From contig NZ_FRBV01000008.1 of assembly GCF_900142705.1 (NCBI RefSeq), forward strand, positions 49,394 to 113,393: DNA of 64,000 nucleotides. The letters run 5' to 3'. The position numbers and the translations under genes are program-made. How positions within the stretch are numbered: the stretch's first letter is position 1; each line of letters begins with the position of its first letter. The notes below the pieces were generated by a model that saw nothing but the letters and a program-made list of their open reading frames with translations, ran no database searches and had not been told where the DNA came from. The DNA is from Nitrosospira sp. Nsp11 (GTDB lineage: Bacteria > Pseudomonadota > Gammaproteobacteria > Burkholderiales > Nitrosomonadaceae). Of this stretch, positions 49,666-59,942 are shown piece after piece.

Positions 49666-51738
49666 TTACCTCATTTCGCAGATGCTCAGCAATTGCTGCA
49701 AGTCAGAGATCTCCGGTAAGCATTTAACGCCGTGGCAGACCCAGGCGTTGACAGCATTACTTGTTGATACCGGTTTATTCAGACTCGGCGGTAGCCCGAC
49801 TAGTTCCAAAGGCAATGCAAATACAAGGGTGCAGGGGGAAATGCACCGCAACGCATTTTTCCATTCTGCCAGCGCATGCCTCTGCCCGCGCAAGATGACA
49901 ATGTGCGGTGGCGTCAGCGATTGCTCCAATGCCATCAGCAGGCTGCAAGAGGAACTCGCAAAATGGGAAATGGCAGGATAGAACAAGCCCAGGGTGCGCT
50001 CCGCCGCTTGCGAATAGCGGAATTCTCCAAGCAGATGCCCTAACCGCTGCAGAGCATACGCTGCCACGCCGTTGCCTGAAGGCATGGCGTTGTCGTGAGC
50101 AGGCTTGGGACGATATATCAATTTTTCATGATCATGACTGGTAAAGAAAAAACCGCCTCCCTGCTTGTCTTCGAATTGCTCCAGCAACACATCTGCCAGC
50201 GCAACGGCAAATTCCAGGTCAGTTTGGCGAAACTCAGCCTGCATCAGTTCCAATAACCCATCCAGAAGAAACGCATAATCGTCGAGATACGCGTTGAGAT
50301 GCGCCTTGCCATCCTTATGGGTTGCAAGCAGGCGGTTGTTTTTCCATAGTGTGGAGCGAATGAAATCAACCGCCCAGGTGGCCGACTGCACCCAGTCGTC
50401 CCGCTCGAATACGCGGCCGCAGCGTGCCATTCCCTTAATCATCAGCCCGTTCCAGCTGGTAAGGATTTTTTCGTCACGGCCGGGATGAACGCGCAATTCC
50501 CGTTTGTGGAAAAGTTTGCTCCGAGCCGACGCTAGCCTTTGTTGCGCTTCCTCCAGGCTGATGCCGGCTTTCACGGCCAAGGCCGCAAGCGGCTGTGCAA
50601 TTTCCAGATTCCAGTGCTTGTGCTCGAAGTTGGGGTTATCCAAAAGACCGTAATAGGGTGCAATGACGGTATATTCGTCCGGCGACACGATTTGCGCCAC
50701 TTCGTCGCGGTCCCATATATAGAACTTTCCTTCCTCGTTTTCGGAATCGGCATCCAAGGTCGAGTAGTACCCGCGTCCTATCGATTCTCCATCGGTTCCG
50801 TCTTCCCCTTGCGCCTGCATCTCTCGCATTACCCATTCGGCTGTTTCCTCCACCGCTTGTTCAAACAGCGGATTACGGGTGGCAAGCCATGCGTCGGCGT
50901 AGAGTCGGAGTAATGGTCCGTTGTCATAAAGCATCTTCTCGAAATGCGGAATATGCCAGCACTCATCCGTGCTGTAGCGGCAGAAGCCGCCGCCCAACTG
51001 ATCATGGATGCCGCCTTCCGCCATCTTTTGCAGCGTGTAGGATGCCATGCGCAACGCTTCGCCATTCCCTGCGACAAAGTAGCGACGCAAACAAAACTCC
51101 AGTTCCGTGGGGTGGAGGAATTTTGGTGCGTCGCCAAAGCCGCCATTGACTGAATCGAAGCGGTTTTCCAGCTCCGCCAGCGCCTGGTCAAACGGTTGCT
51201 CCGAAAATACCGGCGCATCCAGGCGTTTTGACGGAAGCATGTTGGCAAGTGATTTCAGCAGCGATTCGCCCTGTCGCTCGATCTCCACGCCTCTAACATG
51301 ATATGTCTCTGCCACGCGCGGCAACAAATCGAGAAATCCCGGCAGACCATGCCGAGGTGTCTTGGGAAAATATGTGCCGCCGAAGAATGGCTTTTGATCC
51401 GGCGTCAGAAACAGTGTGAGGGGCCATCCGCCGTTACGCCGGGTCAGTATATAAAGGGCCATCTGATAAATCTGGTCGATATCGGGACGTTCTTCGCGAT
51501 CTACCTTGATATTCACGAAATGCCGGTTCATCACTGCGGCAACCGAAGCGTCTTCGAAACATTCATGCGCCATGACGTGGCACCAATGACAGGCCGAATA
51601 GCCGATTGAAAGCAGTATCGGCCTATTTTGCGCACGAGCGAGTGCTAGCGCTTCCTCCCCCCAGGGATACCAATCCACCGGGTTGTTTACATGTTGAAGC
51701 AGATAAGGACTGGTTTCACCGGAGAGATGGTTGGGCAT
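49666..51738 (-). CDS. Thioredoxin-domain/DUF255 protein (YyaL, SPATA20 type)
   Basis: 690 residues, full length. The N-terminal thioredoxin-like domain has [17 protein letters not shown] (CxxC within) and the body has an (alpha/alpha) barrel related to N-acylglucosamine epimerases, with [28 protein letters not shown]. Biochemical role is unclear. Its start codon abuts a dispersed repeat arm that supplies the ribosome site (TTTAGGATTATC before ATG). It may be co-transcribed with the cytochrome c gene. Confidence 0.92.
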   Translation of the reverse strand: MPNHLSGETSPYLLQHVNNPVDWYPWGEEALALARAQNRPILLSIGYSACHWCHVMAHECFEDASVAAVMNRHFVNIKVDREERPDIDQIYQMALYILTRRNGGWPLTLFLTPDQKPFFGGTYFPKTPRHGLPGFLDLLPRVAETYHVRGVEIERQGESLLKSLANMLPSKRLDAPVFSEQPFDQALAELENRFDSVNGGFGDAPKFLHPTELEFCLRRYFVAGNGEALRMASYTLQKMAEGGIHDQLGGGFCRYSTDECWHIPHFEKMLYDNGPLLRLYADAWLATRNPLFEQAVEETAEWVMREMQAQGEDGTDGESIGRGYYSTLDADSENEEGKFYIWDRDEVAQIVSPDEYTVIAPYYGLLDNPNFEHKHWNLEIAQPLAALAVKAGISLEEAQQRLASARSKLFHKRELRVHPGRDEKILTSWNGLMIKGMARCGRVFERDDWVQSATWAVDFIRSTLWKNNRLLATHKDGKAHLNAYLDDYAFLLDGLLELMQAEFRQTDLEFAVALADVLLEQFEDKQGGGFFFTSHDHEKLIYRPKPAHDNAMPSGNGVAAYALQRLGHLLGEFRYSQAAERTLGLFYPAISHFASSSCSLLMALEQSLTPPHIVILRGQRHALAEWKNALRCISPCTLVFALPLELVGLPPSLNKPVSTSNAVNAWVCHGVKCLPEISDLQQLLSICEMR

Positions 51739-51739
51739 G

Positions 51740-52136
51740 ATAATCCTAAATCTGGTAGTTGACCGCTCATTTAATAGATCAGTGTTATGATTAATAACAA
51801 CATTTCACGTTATTTGACGCTCACCTTTTGGGTGAGGGCGCTACGGGGGGAATTGCACAGTTTTTGGGGCACACGGCTGCGTTGCAACTTCTTGGAATGG
51901 AACGACGCCCCGAAGCGTCGCCCGAGGGGCCCCGCGAAGCGGGGATCGGGCAGCGCAGGGGATGCCGCGATCGCGTTCCACACGCACGGGGGCGCCCGCG
52001 TCCCGCTTCGGGGCCGCACCTTCCTGCGGAAGGCACCGCTCTGCCCTGCGCGGTCGCATTCCGCGTAGTCGCGCCTTGCCCTGCACCGCAAAAACCATAC
52101 ACTTCCCTCCGTCCAACTACCGGATTTAGGATAATT
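51740..52136. mobile_element. MITE-like element 1, GC-rich, with inverted-repeat ends
   Basis: The left end (51742-51763) and the inverted right end (52111-52135) share ATCCTAAATCxGGTAGTTG. The inside is GC-rich, has a CTCACC/GGTGAG hairpin (51820-51836), and contains no credible gene although long frames exist by base composition. A third copy of the end sequence occurs at 59530. The right end is 24 bases from the ilvD stop. No transposase is inside. Listed as mobile by structure only. Confidence 0.55.
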
Positions 52137-52159
52137 GGACCACGCGGAGAAGCTTGCGA

Positions 52160-53833
52160 TTAATCCGTTATTGCCCCCCGACTGGCGCTCGAAACCGATT
52201 TCGCATATTTTGCAAGGACGCCTCGCGTATAACGCGGATGCGGCGGCTTCCATTCGGCGCGGCGTCGTGACAGCTCTTCTCCGGAGACGTTGAGCTGCAG
52301 CAGCCGCTGTTCGGCGTCGATGGTAATCGAATCGCCTTCATGCACCAGCGCGATAGTGCCGCCTACGAAAGCTTCGGGTGCCACATGGCCCACCACCATC
52401 CCGTAGGTTCCCCCGGAAAAGCGGCCATCGGTGATGAGTCCGACCGTATCTCCTAAACCTTCTCCGATCAGGGCGGAGGTAGGGGAAAGCATTTCGCGCA
52501 TTCCAGGACCTCCCTTGGGGCCTTCGTAGCGTATCACGACGACGTCGCCGGGTTGAATCTGCCGTGCAAGAATGGCCGCCATACAGGTTTCTTCGGATTC
52601 GAATACCCGTGCCGGGCCGGTAATTCTTGGTGTTTTCACCCCGGTGATTTTGGCTACACAGCCTTCAGGGGCGAGGTTACCCTTGAGTATGGCGAGGTGG
52701 CCTTGAGCATACATGGGATTTTCCCATTGCCGGATCACATCCTGATCCTTGCGAGGCGTCGACGGGATATTCTTTAATACTTCCGCCACGGTCTCACCAC
52801 TTATGGTTACGCAATCGCCATGCAACAGGCCGTGTTCAAGCAACATTTTCATTACTTGGGGAACACCTCCCGCTTTATGCAGGTCGGTGGCCACATACCG
52901 CCCCGAGGGCTTCAGATCGCACAACACCGGGACCTTGCCGCGCATGCGTTCAAAATCGTCGATGGTCAGCGTCACTTCCGCCGCATGGGCAATGGCCAGA
53001 AAATGCAGCACCGCATTGGTTGAGCCACCCACCGCCATAATCACGGCAATGGCATTTTCTATCGATTTTCTCGTGATGATGTCGCGCGGGCGGATCTGCT
53101 TCCTGATGGCATCAACCAAAACTTCCGCGGAGCGCGCTGCACTCACGTACTTTTCGTCATCCTCCGCCGCCATGGTGGAAGAGTAAGGCAGGCTCATTCC
53201 CATTGCTTCGAAGGCCGACGACATGGTATTGGCGGTAAACATACCGCCGCACGAACCGGCGCCGGGGCAGGCGCGGCGCTCCACTTCGAGCAATTCTTTC
53301 TCGTCTATCTTGTGCGCCGTAAACTGCCCGACAGCTTCGAAAGCGCTCACAATGGTGAGATCCCTCCCGTTGTAATGGCCGGGCTTGATGGTGCCGCCGT
53401 ACACGAAAATGGCGGGAACGTTCATTCGCGCCATTGCAATCATCGCTCCCGGCATGTTCTTGTCGCAACCCCCGATTGCAATTACTCCATCCATGCTTTC
53501 CGCCTGCACCGCAGTCTCGATCGAGTCCGCAATCACTTCGCGAGACACCAGCGAGTACTTCATTCCTTCCGTGCCCATGGAGATGCCATCGGATACCGTG
53601 ATCGTGCCGAACATTTGCGGCATCGCGCCCGCTTCTTTCAACGCACGCTCGGCATTAAGGGCTAACGCATTCAACCCTTTGTTGCAGGGGGTAATGGTGG
53701 AAAAACCGTTAGCCACGCCGACGATAGGTTTGTCGAAATCTTTATCGCCGAAGCCGACCGCACGCAGCATGGCGCGGTTGGGAGAACGCTGCGCCCCCTG
53801 GGTTATCGCGCGGCTGCGTTGATTGTCTGGCAT
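52160..53833 (-). CDS. ilvD: Dihydroxy-acid dehydratase
   Basis: 557 residues. It makes 2-keto acids for valine, isoleucine and leucine. Iron-sulfur Cys residues lie in [10 protein letters not shown] and [16 protein letters not shown]. The C-terminal [21 protein letters not shown] and [11 protein letters not shown] runs are typical. It is flanked by MITE-like elements on both sides and has no other ilv genes next to it. Confidence 0.96.
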   Translation of the reverse strand: MPDNQRSRAITQGAQRSPNRAMLRAVGFGDKDFDKPIVGVANGFSTITPCNKGLNALALNAERALKEAGAMPQMFGTITVSDGISMGTEGMKYSLVSREVIADSIETAVQAESMDGVIAIGGCDKNMPGAMIAMARMNVPAIFVYGGTIKPGHYNGRDLTIVSAFEAVGQFTAHKIDEKELLEVERRACPGAGSCGGMFTANTMSSAFEAMGMSLPYSSTMAAEDDEKYVSAARSAEVLVDAIRKQIRPRDIITRKSIENAIAVIMAVGGSTNAVLHFLAIAHAAEVTLTIDDFERMRGKVPVLCDLKPSGRYVATDLHKAGGVPQVMKMLLEHGLLHGDCVTISGETVAEVLKNIPSTPRKDQDVIRQWENPMYAQGHLAILKGNLAPEGCVAKITGVKTPRITGPARVFESEETCMAAILARQIQPGDVVVIRYEGPKGGPGMREMLSPTSALIGEGLGDTVGLITDGRFSGGTYGMVVGHVAPEAFVGGTIALVHEGDSITIDAEQRLLQLNVSGEELSRRRAEWKPPHPRYTRGVLAKYAKSVSSASRGAITD

Positions 53834-54352
53834 AAATACTCCTTGAGAATATTGATAAACTTTGAAAAGCCCCTGAGTCGCGGGGGAACATTAAGGAAGT
53901 GATTTAACCTTGATCAGTGAATAACCCAGATAATTCATTAGGCGGTTCTGCGATCCTACGCGAGCGCTGGCGTCGGTTTGCGGCCATTTTCGCCGCCATT
54001 TTTGCTACCTGCGCGGCGTCCATAGGCCAAGCTATGGACTTCTCTCAACCGGCAAAACTGCCTCGCAACCTGCCGCGCCATCATCTCGCGTCCTAATGGA
54101 TTATCTGGGATAAAAAGAAGCGTGTTCTTTTTATATATCCTCTGCGGTTAATAGCTATTGGCCGTATGTATAATCATTGCCCAAAGAGAAACGCGAGTTT
54201 CGTGATTCTGGCTTAGCCCGGATCCATACAGCCAGCAAATAAATTTTATATGGTACGCTTTGGATACCGGCCTTCGCCGCTATCGCGGCTGAAGCGGCTA
54301 TATTGTCCTCTCGCCAAATCAACAGTATTTTACCTCAAAAAAGCGGAAGCCC
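53834..54352. other. Intergenic region between divergent ilvD and lgt
   Basis: 519 bases, of which 53922-54112 is a MITE-like element (listed separately). The remaining flanks should hold the ilvD promoter (minus) and lgt promoter (plus). No gene is supported. Confidence 0.6.
53922..54112. mobile_element. MITE-like element 2 (191 bases)
   Basis: The ends TAACCCAGATAATTCATTAG (53922-53941) and the inverse of CTAATGGATTATCTGGGATA (54093-54112) match at 18 of 20 positions. Inside is a perfect eight-base stem GTCCATAG/CTATGGAC (54018-54025/54032-54039). No coding capacity. No clear target duplication could be read. Confidence 0.65.
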
Positions 54353-55210
54353 ATGCTCGTTCACCCGCAGTTTGACCCTATCGCCATCCATCTCGGGCCA
54401 CTCGCCATTCGATGGTATGGACTTATGTATCTCATCGGATTCGCGTCGTTCATCCTGCTGGGGCGCTATCGCATCAAACATAACCCTCAAGGCGTATTTA
54501 CGCGCGCCATGCTTGACGACATGCTGTTTTATGGCGTGTTGGGCGTGATATTGGGCGGTCGCCTGGGTCACGTATTATTTTACCAATTCGGCTATTATCT
54601 ACAGCATCCGCTGGAGATCCTTGCGGTTTGGCAGGGCGGAATGTCCTTTCACGGTGGCTTTCTTGGCGTAATATCCGCAATGGCGCTGCTGGCCCGAAAA
54701 TATAAGTTGCCGTGGCTGGCCGTAACGGATTTCATTGCGCCGCTTGTACCGCTGGGCCTGGGCGCCGGCCGGATCGGTAATTTCATAAACGCCGAGTTGT
54801 GGGGGCGCCCGACCGATGTCTCCTGGGGCATGATTTTCCCCAACGTGGATAACCTCCCGCGTCATCCTTCGCAGCTCTACGAATTTGCATTGGAGGGGTT
54901 GGCTTTTTTTGCGCTGATATGGATTTATTCGGCGAAACCGAGGCCGGTCGCAGCCGTCTCCGGCATGTTTCTTATCGGCTATGGCGTATTTCGTTCGGTC
55001 GCCGAATTTTTCCGCGAACCGGAGGATGGCTTCATGGGGGTAATGACGCTCGGTATCAGCATGGGTCAATGGCTATCGCTGCCGATGGTTGTTGCGGGAA
55101 TAATCATGATTACTTGGGCCTATCGCACCCAGCCTATCCTGCCACAGAGACCTGCGTGGTCCGATAAACCGGCCAAGCCTGTTACGGCAGGGAAGCGGAA
55201 TCGAAGCTAG
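54353..55210 (+). CDS. lgt: Prolipoprotein diacylglyceryl transferase
   Basis: 285 residues with about seven membrane helices. Key runs: [19 protein letters not shown] (catalytic His region), [17 protein letters not shown] and RHPSQLYE. It attaches diacylglycerol to lipobox cysteines of lipoproteins, such as the MlaA-like, RlpA and DUF4156 proteins in this window. The next gene begins 15 bases later. Confidence 0.96.
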   Translation: MLVHPQFDPIAIHLGPLAIRWYGLMYLIGFASFILLGRYRIKHNPQGVFTRAMLDDMLFYGVLGVILGGRLGHVLFYQFGYYLQHPLEILAVWQGGMSFHGGFLGVISAMALLARKYKLPWLAVTDFIAPLVPLGLGAGRIGNFINAELWGRPTDVSWGMIFPNVDNLPRHPSQLYEFALEGLAFFALIWIYSAKPRPVAAVSGMFLIGYGVFRSVAEFFREPEDGFMGVMTLGISMGQWLSLPMVVAGIIMITWAYRTQPILPQRPAWSDKPAKPVTAGKRNRS

Positions 55211-55224
55211 GAAAAAAATTTCTC

Positions 55225-55830
55225 ATGTCCTTGCGCCATTCCTACACGATTATCGCCCCGCTTTACGATGCTTTTCTGGCGGCTGCAGGCACGGGCCTGC
55301 GTGCAGCAAGTCTTGCACAACTACCGCAACAGCCCCGGCAAGGTGGCCTCAACATCCTGATCAGCGGTATTGGAACGGGCCTCGACTTGCCCTATCTTCC
55401 CCCGGGCCATACTTATACCGGTCTGGATCTTACCGCCGCTATGCTGGAACGCGCCAAACCCCGGATCGGCAACCTGCATTTGAATCTCGTTCGTGGCGAC
55501 AGCATGGCTCTTCCGTTTGCCGGCGCTTCCTTCGACTATGTGGTGCTGCATCTCATTCTGGCGATCGTTCCCGATGCGCGTTCCTGTTTGAAAGAGACCG
55601 CGCGCGTGCTGAAGCCGGGCGGCCACGTGCTGATACTTGACAAATTTCTCAAGCCGGGCGAGACCGCGTGGTTGAGAAGAGCGCTGAATCTGCTGTCGCA
55701 GCATATTGTTACACGGCTCGATGTTATATTTGAAGAGGTGCTGGAAGGCGTTCCGGAATTGAAAATGGAAGCGGATGTGCCGGTGCTGGCGGGCGGCTGG
55801 TTCCGTAGTATTCGCCTGACGAAAGACTGA
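55225..55830 (+). CDS. Class I SAM-dependent methyltransferase
   Basis: 201 residues. A degenerate motif I (LISGIGTGLDLPYLP) is followed by GLDLTAAMLERA, DSMALPFAGASFDYVVLHLILA and RVLKPGGHVLILDKF, close to the UbiE/PmtA group. The substrate is not clear; a lipid or quinone target would suit its place next to lgt. AGGAAA precedes the ATG. Confidence 0.78.
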   Translation: MSLRHSYTIIAPLYDAFLAAAGTGLRAASLAQLPQQPRQGGLNILISGIGTGLDLPYLPPGHTYTGLDLTAAMLERAKPRIGNLHLNLVRGDSMALPFAGASFDYVVLHLILAIVPDARSCLKETARVLKPGGHVLILDKFLKPGETAWLRRALNLLSQHIVTRLDVIFEEVLEGVPELKMEADVPVLAGGWFRSIRLTKD

Positions 55831-55908
55831 CCGGATGCCGAATAGAAGTACTTTTTATACGATGACGAAGCCGGTACCCACGTATTTCAAATATTTATCG
55901 GGAGTCTT

Positions 55909-56553
55909 ATGCGCCGCATTGTTGCTTTCGCTGCCGCTGCCGTATTCGCTGCCACACCAGCGCAGGCGTTCGACGTGAAGAGCCCAGGGCCGGACTGGAC
56001 GGAGGCTTATCACACCAGCGAACTTACCATTTTTATAAAGGACGTGGATGAGGGACGTAGAATCGTGGCAACCACCGAGGTGGTTGCCCGACCGGAGATT
56101 ATTTTTGATGTTCTCAGTGACTTCGAGCATTACCCCGATTTCATGCCTTATGTAAAAGAATCACGCGTACTCGGGCGCGAGAGCAATGGCGAGGTCATCA
56201 CTTACGCGCGCGTAGCACCGCCCTTCGTAAGTGAGCGTGACTATCTGCTCAGGGTCAGGATGGTGCGCGGCACGGCCTCGAACACCGGCGTATTCAAGAT
56301 CGAGTGGAAGGCAATCCCCGAGATGCAACCCGAGGTCGAGGGGGTCGTGCGTATCAAGCTTAACGAAGGCTCATGGCTTGCGGCGCCGCTTGATGGCGGC
56401 ACGCGCACAAGGCTGACCTACACACTGCTGACGAATCCCGGTGGGCTGATCCCGGATTTTGTCGCAAACATGTCGAATACGATTGCAATACCTGAACTCT
56501 TCAAGGCCGTAGGAAAGCGCTCCGTTCAAGAAGCGAAAGCAAAAGAGGAGTAG
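55909..56553 (+). CDS. Secreted SRPBCC/START-like protein
   Basis: 214 residues. A Sec signal peptide (cleavage near TPAQA-F) leads to a SRPBCC fold: EVVARPEIIFDVLSDFEHYPDFMPYVKESRVL and a Gly-rich later strand. This matches the cyclase/dehydrase, coenzyme Q-binding-like group of periplasmic lipid binders. Ligand unknown. GGGAG lies seven bases before the ATG. Confidence 0.82.
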   Translation: MRRIVAFAAAAVFAATPAQAFDVKSPGPDWTEAYHTSELTIFIKDVDEGRRIVATTEVVARPEIIFDVLSDFEHYPDFMPYVKESRVLGRESNGEVITYARVAPPFVSERDYLLRVRMVRGTASNTGVFKIEWKAIPEMQPEVEGVVRIKLNEGSWLAAPLDGGTRTRLTYTLLTNPGGLIPDFVANMSNTIAIPELFKAVGKRSVQEAKAKEE

Positions 56554-56657
56554 AGGAAAAATGGCAAACCGCGCTTCGAATTAGGCGTTGCACCGCGATA
56601 CCGCATGCACTTTATTTGCATAAGGTATCGCTCAGACGGAACTGTTGAGGTGCCGAT

Positions 56658-56990
56658 ATGTTTGAGCTAAAAATTCTTTTTCTTTTCCTGGCTACGGCTG
56701 TTGCCGAAATTATAGGCTGCTACCTGCCTTATCTCTGGCTCAATCAGGGCCAGAGCGCCTGGCTGCTGATACCCGCTGCTGCGAGCCTCGCGTTATTCGC
56801 GTGGCTGCTCACTCTTCACCCTACAGCCGCAGGCCGCACCTACGCCGCGTATGGGGGTGTTTACATTTTCGTCGCGATTCTCTGGCTCTGGGCTGTCGAT
56901 GGTATCAGGCCAACGGTGTGGGACGTGGCAGGCTCTCTGGTGGCGCTTGCGGGCATGGGCATTATCATGTTTGGGCCGAAACATGCATAA
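56658..56990 (+). CDS. YnfA/UPF0060 family membrane protein
   Basis: 110 residues, four membrane helices, the usual size. The family runs [13 protein letters not shown] and [19 protein letters not shown], then [26 protein letters not shown] are present. It is distantly related to small multidrug resistance proteins; transport substrate is not known. Confidence 0.93.
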   Translation: MFELKILFLFLATAVAEIIGCYLPYLWLNQGQSAWLLIPAAASLALFAWLLTLHPTAAGRTYAAYGGVYIFVAILWLWAVDGIRPTVWDVAGSLVALAGMGIIMFGPKHA

Positions 56991-57238
56991 TCGGTGTAAG
57001 TGTGGATTACATCTCTTACAATCGATCTCTCACGATCAGTTTCCTCTTGATGGCCGTTACTCGTTGAATTTGTACTACGCTTAAAACATGCAATCTTTTT
57101 TTAAAAATTGTTTATGAGCCGGTTCCAAACAGGGCGCAAGCGGGAATCCTGAAATCTTTTCTACAACTGCCTGATGACCGGCTCCATGTTTCAGCGAACG
57201 ATAATCAAAAGACCAAAAACATCATAGGAGAGAAAAAG

Positions 57239-57580
57239 ATGATCATGAAAAGAGGTGCTGCGGTATCAGTTCTTTTTCTTGTCGGCTGTTCAGCGATTTC
57301 AACGACGCCGGAAGGAAGGTCCGTGGAGCTTCTGACCGAAAAACCAGCAGGCAATTGCAAACCGCTCGGCGACGTCGTCGGCTCTCAGGGCAATTGGTTT
57401 ACCGGCGACTATACATCAAACAAAAATCTGCTTATCGGCGCCCGGAACGACCTGCGCAACAAGGCATCTAAAATGGGCGGAAACTACGTTTGGGTGCAAG
57501 ACTCCAGTAATACCAATGCATGGGGAAGTAAAGGCACATCAAATACCACGGTCCTGGGGGTTGTGTACCGCTGTGAGTGA
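57239..57580 (+). CDS. DUF4156-type lipoprotein
   Basis: 113 residues. Signal peptide with lipobox LVGCS (Cys18). The mature domain has NCKPLGDVVGSQ and a Gly/Asn-rich end, LRNKASKMGGNYVWVQD. The ATG at 57239 follows AGGAG by eight bases, favouring it over ATG 57245. It is a small outer-membrane or periplasmic lipoprotein of unknown function. Confidence 0.82.
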   Translation: MIMKRGAAVSVLFLVGCSAISTTPEGRSVELLTEKPAGNCKPLGDVVGSQGNWFTGDYTSNKNLLIGARNDLRNKASKMGGNYVWVQDSSNTNAWGSKGTSNTTVLGVVYRCE

Positions 57581-57645
57581 GCGATAACCCTTGCGTTTAA
57601 GGTACTCTTTTCCTGTTTCGTTTGAAATAGAGGGTGTCAAGGAAG

Positions 57646-58014
57646 ATGTCCAGCAAGGTCTACTACAACAGCGCATGTCCCGTTTGCAACGCGGGAATCA
57701 AGGATCAACGCAAGCGCATGGAAGCGTCCGGTATCAAAGATATCGAGTGGGTCGACGTACATGCTCATCCGGAAGCGGTAGATGAGATAGGGACGCCGCT
57801 GGAGCAGGTGCGGGAGCAGCTTCATGTCAGGAGTGCGGATGGTCAGCTCAGCGTAGGCGCCGATGCATTCGCTCGTCTGTGGTCACAGACGCCGGGTCAG
57901 CGCTGGTTGGCAGCATTGTTGCGTTTACCGGTATTCAGGCAACTTACGCAGTTGGCATACAATTTGTTCGCCCGCCTGCTGTATCGCTGGAACCTTGCAA
58001 AGAGGCACTGGTAA
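57646..58014 (+). CDS. DCC-family thiol-disulfide oxidoreductase-like protein (DUF393)
   Basis: 122 residues from the ATG at 57646 (MSSKVYYNSACPVCNAG), the family start; a GTG at 57634 is an alternative. The CPVC pair gives a DxxCxxC-type redox site. Members resemble thioredoxins and often have C-terminal hydrophobic stretches, as here. Substrate unknown. Confidence 0.85.
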   Translation: MSSKVYYNSACPVCNAGIKDQRKRMEASGIKDIEWVDVHAHPEAVDEIGTPLEQVREQLHVRSADGQLSVGADAFARLWSQTPGQRWLAALLRLPVFRQLTQLAYNLFARLLYRWNLAKRHW

Positions 58015-58180
58015 TGTCCACGCCTGATCAGGTGGTTCAGGCGGGAACGTACCGAAAAGGCGAGCTTTTTCTTTTTCAAATAAAGATCCATTCTTCGAAG
58101 TTCAAGCTTGGCGGTGGCGCAGCCATTCGTTGTCAGGCATACGCAAGCGATAGAGGTCCGGCGACTTCGAGAGAACCTGC

Positions 58181-59461
58181 ATGAAGGAGGAAGAGGCTTC
58201 CGTTTTACATAGCGGTCCAGTCTGGAAAAAGCTGGGCCCCGGGCTTATCACCGGCGCAGCGGATGATGATCCCAGTGGAATTGCTACCTACTCCCAAGTG
58301 GGAGCCGGATTCGGCTATTCGATGCTGTGGACGACATTTCTGACTTTTCCTCTCATGGTGGGCATCCAGATTGTCAGCGCCCGAATTGGACGGGTTACCG
58401 GTAATGGTCTCGCAGCCAATATTCGCGAGCATTATTCTCCTTGGATCCTGCACGGCCTCATCTGCTTGCTTGTGATCGCAAACACAATCAACATTGCTGC
58501 CGATATCGGCGCAATGGCTGCAGCGCTCAAGCTCCTGATCGGTGGCCCGGCGCATCTGTATGGGGTGGCTTTCGCCGTGGTGTCCCTTGTGCTTCAGGTT
58601 TTCATACCGTTTCCGAGATATGCGCCAATATTGAAATTGTTGACGCTGTCGCTTTTTGCTTACGTCGCCACGGTTTTCGCCGTCGAGGTTCCATGGGGTG
58701 ACGTCTTTCACAGCATAATCATTCCGTCCGTCTCTTTCGAAACCGATTATGTGGTGGCCGTTGTTGCTGTGTTCGGCACTACCATCAGTCCCTATCTATT
58801 TTTCTGGCAAGCTTCGCAGGAAGTTGAGGAACAGCGGGCCTCAAAGGGTGAGAAACCGCTTAAGGACGCACCGGAGCAGGCGCGCCATCACCTTCAGCGT
58901 ATCAAGGTGGATACTTACATCGGGATGGGATTTTCCAATCTTATCGCGTTTTTCATTATGCTGACGGCAGCGGTTACCTTGCACCAACACGGCGTCAGGG
59001 ATATCCAGACATCTGCACAGGCGGCCGAGGCGTTACGCCCGATAGCGGGGGAATATGCGTTTCTGCTATTTTCGGCAGGCATAGTAGGCACCGGGTTGCT
59101 TGCCGTGCCAGTTCTCGCAGGCTCGGCCGCCTATGCCGTGGCGGAATCCTTCAGATGGCGTATTGGCTTGGGCCGCAGGCTCCTGGAGGCCAGGGGTTTT
59201 TATATGATCCTGATCGTCGCAACGCTTTTAGGCGTGATGCTCAACTTTACTTCCATCGATCCAGTCAAGGCACTGTTCTGGAGCGCGGTAATCAACGGCG
59301 TTATTGCTGTGCCCATCATGGTAATAATGATGTCAATGGCGGCGAAACCGGAAATAATGGGGAAGTTTATAGTCACGTCTCGGCTTCGGATACTCGGTTG
59401 GCTTGCGACAGCTGTGATGGCGCTTGCGGTGCTTATGATGGCGGCAACGTCGCTGGGATAG
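58181..59461 (+). CDS. Divergent NRAMP-family metal transporter
   Basis: 426 residues with about eleven membrane helices. The first helix has DDDPSGIATYSQVG in place of the classic DPGN, and the sixth-helix region reads GTTISPYLFFWQASQE, lacking the MPH motif that binds transition metal. This resembles the NRAMP-related group thought to carry other divalent ions such as Mg2+. The ion is inferred. It follows the DCC gene by 166 bases without a recognised gene between. Confidence 0.85.
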   Translation: MKEEEASVLHSGPVWKKLGPGLITGAADDDPSGIATYSQVGAGFGYSMLWTTFLTFPLMVGIQIVSARIGRVTGNGLAANIREHYSPWILHGLICLLVIANTINIAADIGAMAAALKLLIGGPAHLYGVAFAVVSLVLQVFIPFPRYAPILKLLTLSLFAYVATVFAVEVPWGDVFHSIIIPSVSFETDYVVAVVAVFGTTISPYLFFWQASQEVEEQRASKGEKPLKDAPEQARHHLQRIKVDTYIGMGFSNLIAFFIMLTAAVTLHQHGVRDIQTSAQAAEALRPIAGEYAFLLFSAGIVGTGLLAVPVLAGSAAYAVAESFRWRIGLGRRLLEARGFYMILIVATLLGVMLNFTSIDPVKALFWSAVINGVIAVPIMVIMMSMAAKPEIMGKFIVTSRLRILGWLATAVMALAVLMMAATSLG

Positions 59462-59529
59462 CGAGCCCACCACAAAGGTGAAGCTCAGGGGTAGGAAAAA
59501 TCATTTTCGGTTATATGCGCTTAGATGAC

Positions 59530-59564
59530 AAATGAGCGGTCAACTGCCGGATTCAAGATTATTA
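59530..59564 (+). repeat. Solo copy of the MITE-1 end sequence
   Basis: AAATGAGCGGTCAACTGCCGG and the following ATTCAAGATTATTA match the inverse of 51739-51773 at about 29 of 35 positions. It lies after the NRAMP gene stop with no partner arm nearby. Confidence 0.6.
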
Positions 59565-59629
59565 CCAGCCCATGATCTATGGAACAGGTACGTATCGCGT
59601 CCCACCCGCTATTTTGCAAACCGCGCGTC

Positions 59630-59751
59630 CTAATTGCTGCTGCCAGAAACACCACGTCCGGCCAACACTTCAATAAGTACATTCAGCAGCGCGGTAAGCT
59701 CTTCCATATCGACGGCTTCACGAGATAGTGGTCGAAACCCGCGTCAAGTGT
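59630..59751 (-). pseudogene. Receiver-domain C-terminal fragment
   Basis: On the minus strand the frame reads LDAGFDHYLVKP and, after a one-base shift near 59718, VDMEELTALLNVLIEVLAG then a stop. GFDHYLVKPVD is the typical end of a response regulator receiver domain. The upstream part (phospho-Asp half) is missing, so it is a broken relic with a frameshift. It lies next to the intact receiver gene on the opposite strand. Confidence 0.7.
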
Positions 59752-59942
59752 TGGCAGAAAAGCTGGAAAATGCTTTCGTTCTGGCCCATTTTTCATGAAA
59801 AGCATCACTATGTGACTAAACGCACGGTGGCATCCGGGATTAAATGCAAATATACAAGTGGGTTTAATAGCCTATTGCGTGCGTTTACTCGGCATGTGTT
59901 GACCGGAATAGAATCGGCATCACCTCACAAAAAAGGTTATGA

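Larger units (their letters stand above)
59462..59942. other. Intergenic region with repeat and broken receiver fragment
   Basis: 481 bases. It holds a dispersed repeat copy (59530-59564) and a decayed response-regulator end on the minus strand (59630-59751), both listed separately. The remainder shows no gene and probably contains the promoter of the response-regulator gene at 59943. Confidence 0.6.

Noticed and set aside
51787..52253. Several long open frames on both strands
   Set aside because: They come from the high GC of the MITE-like element; none resembles a protein family.
57879..58184. Overlapping frame between the DCC gene and the NRAMP gene
   Set aside because: It lies mostly within the DCC gene in another frame and has no family resemblance.
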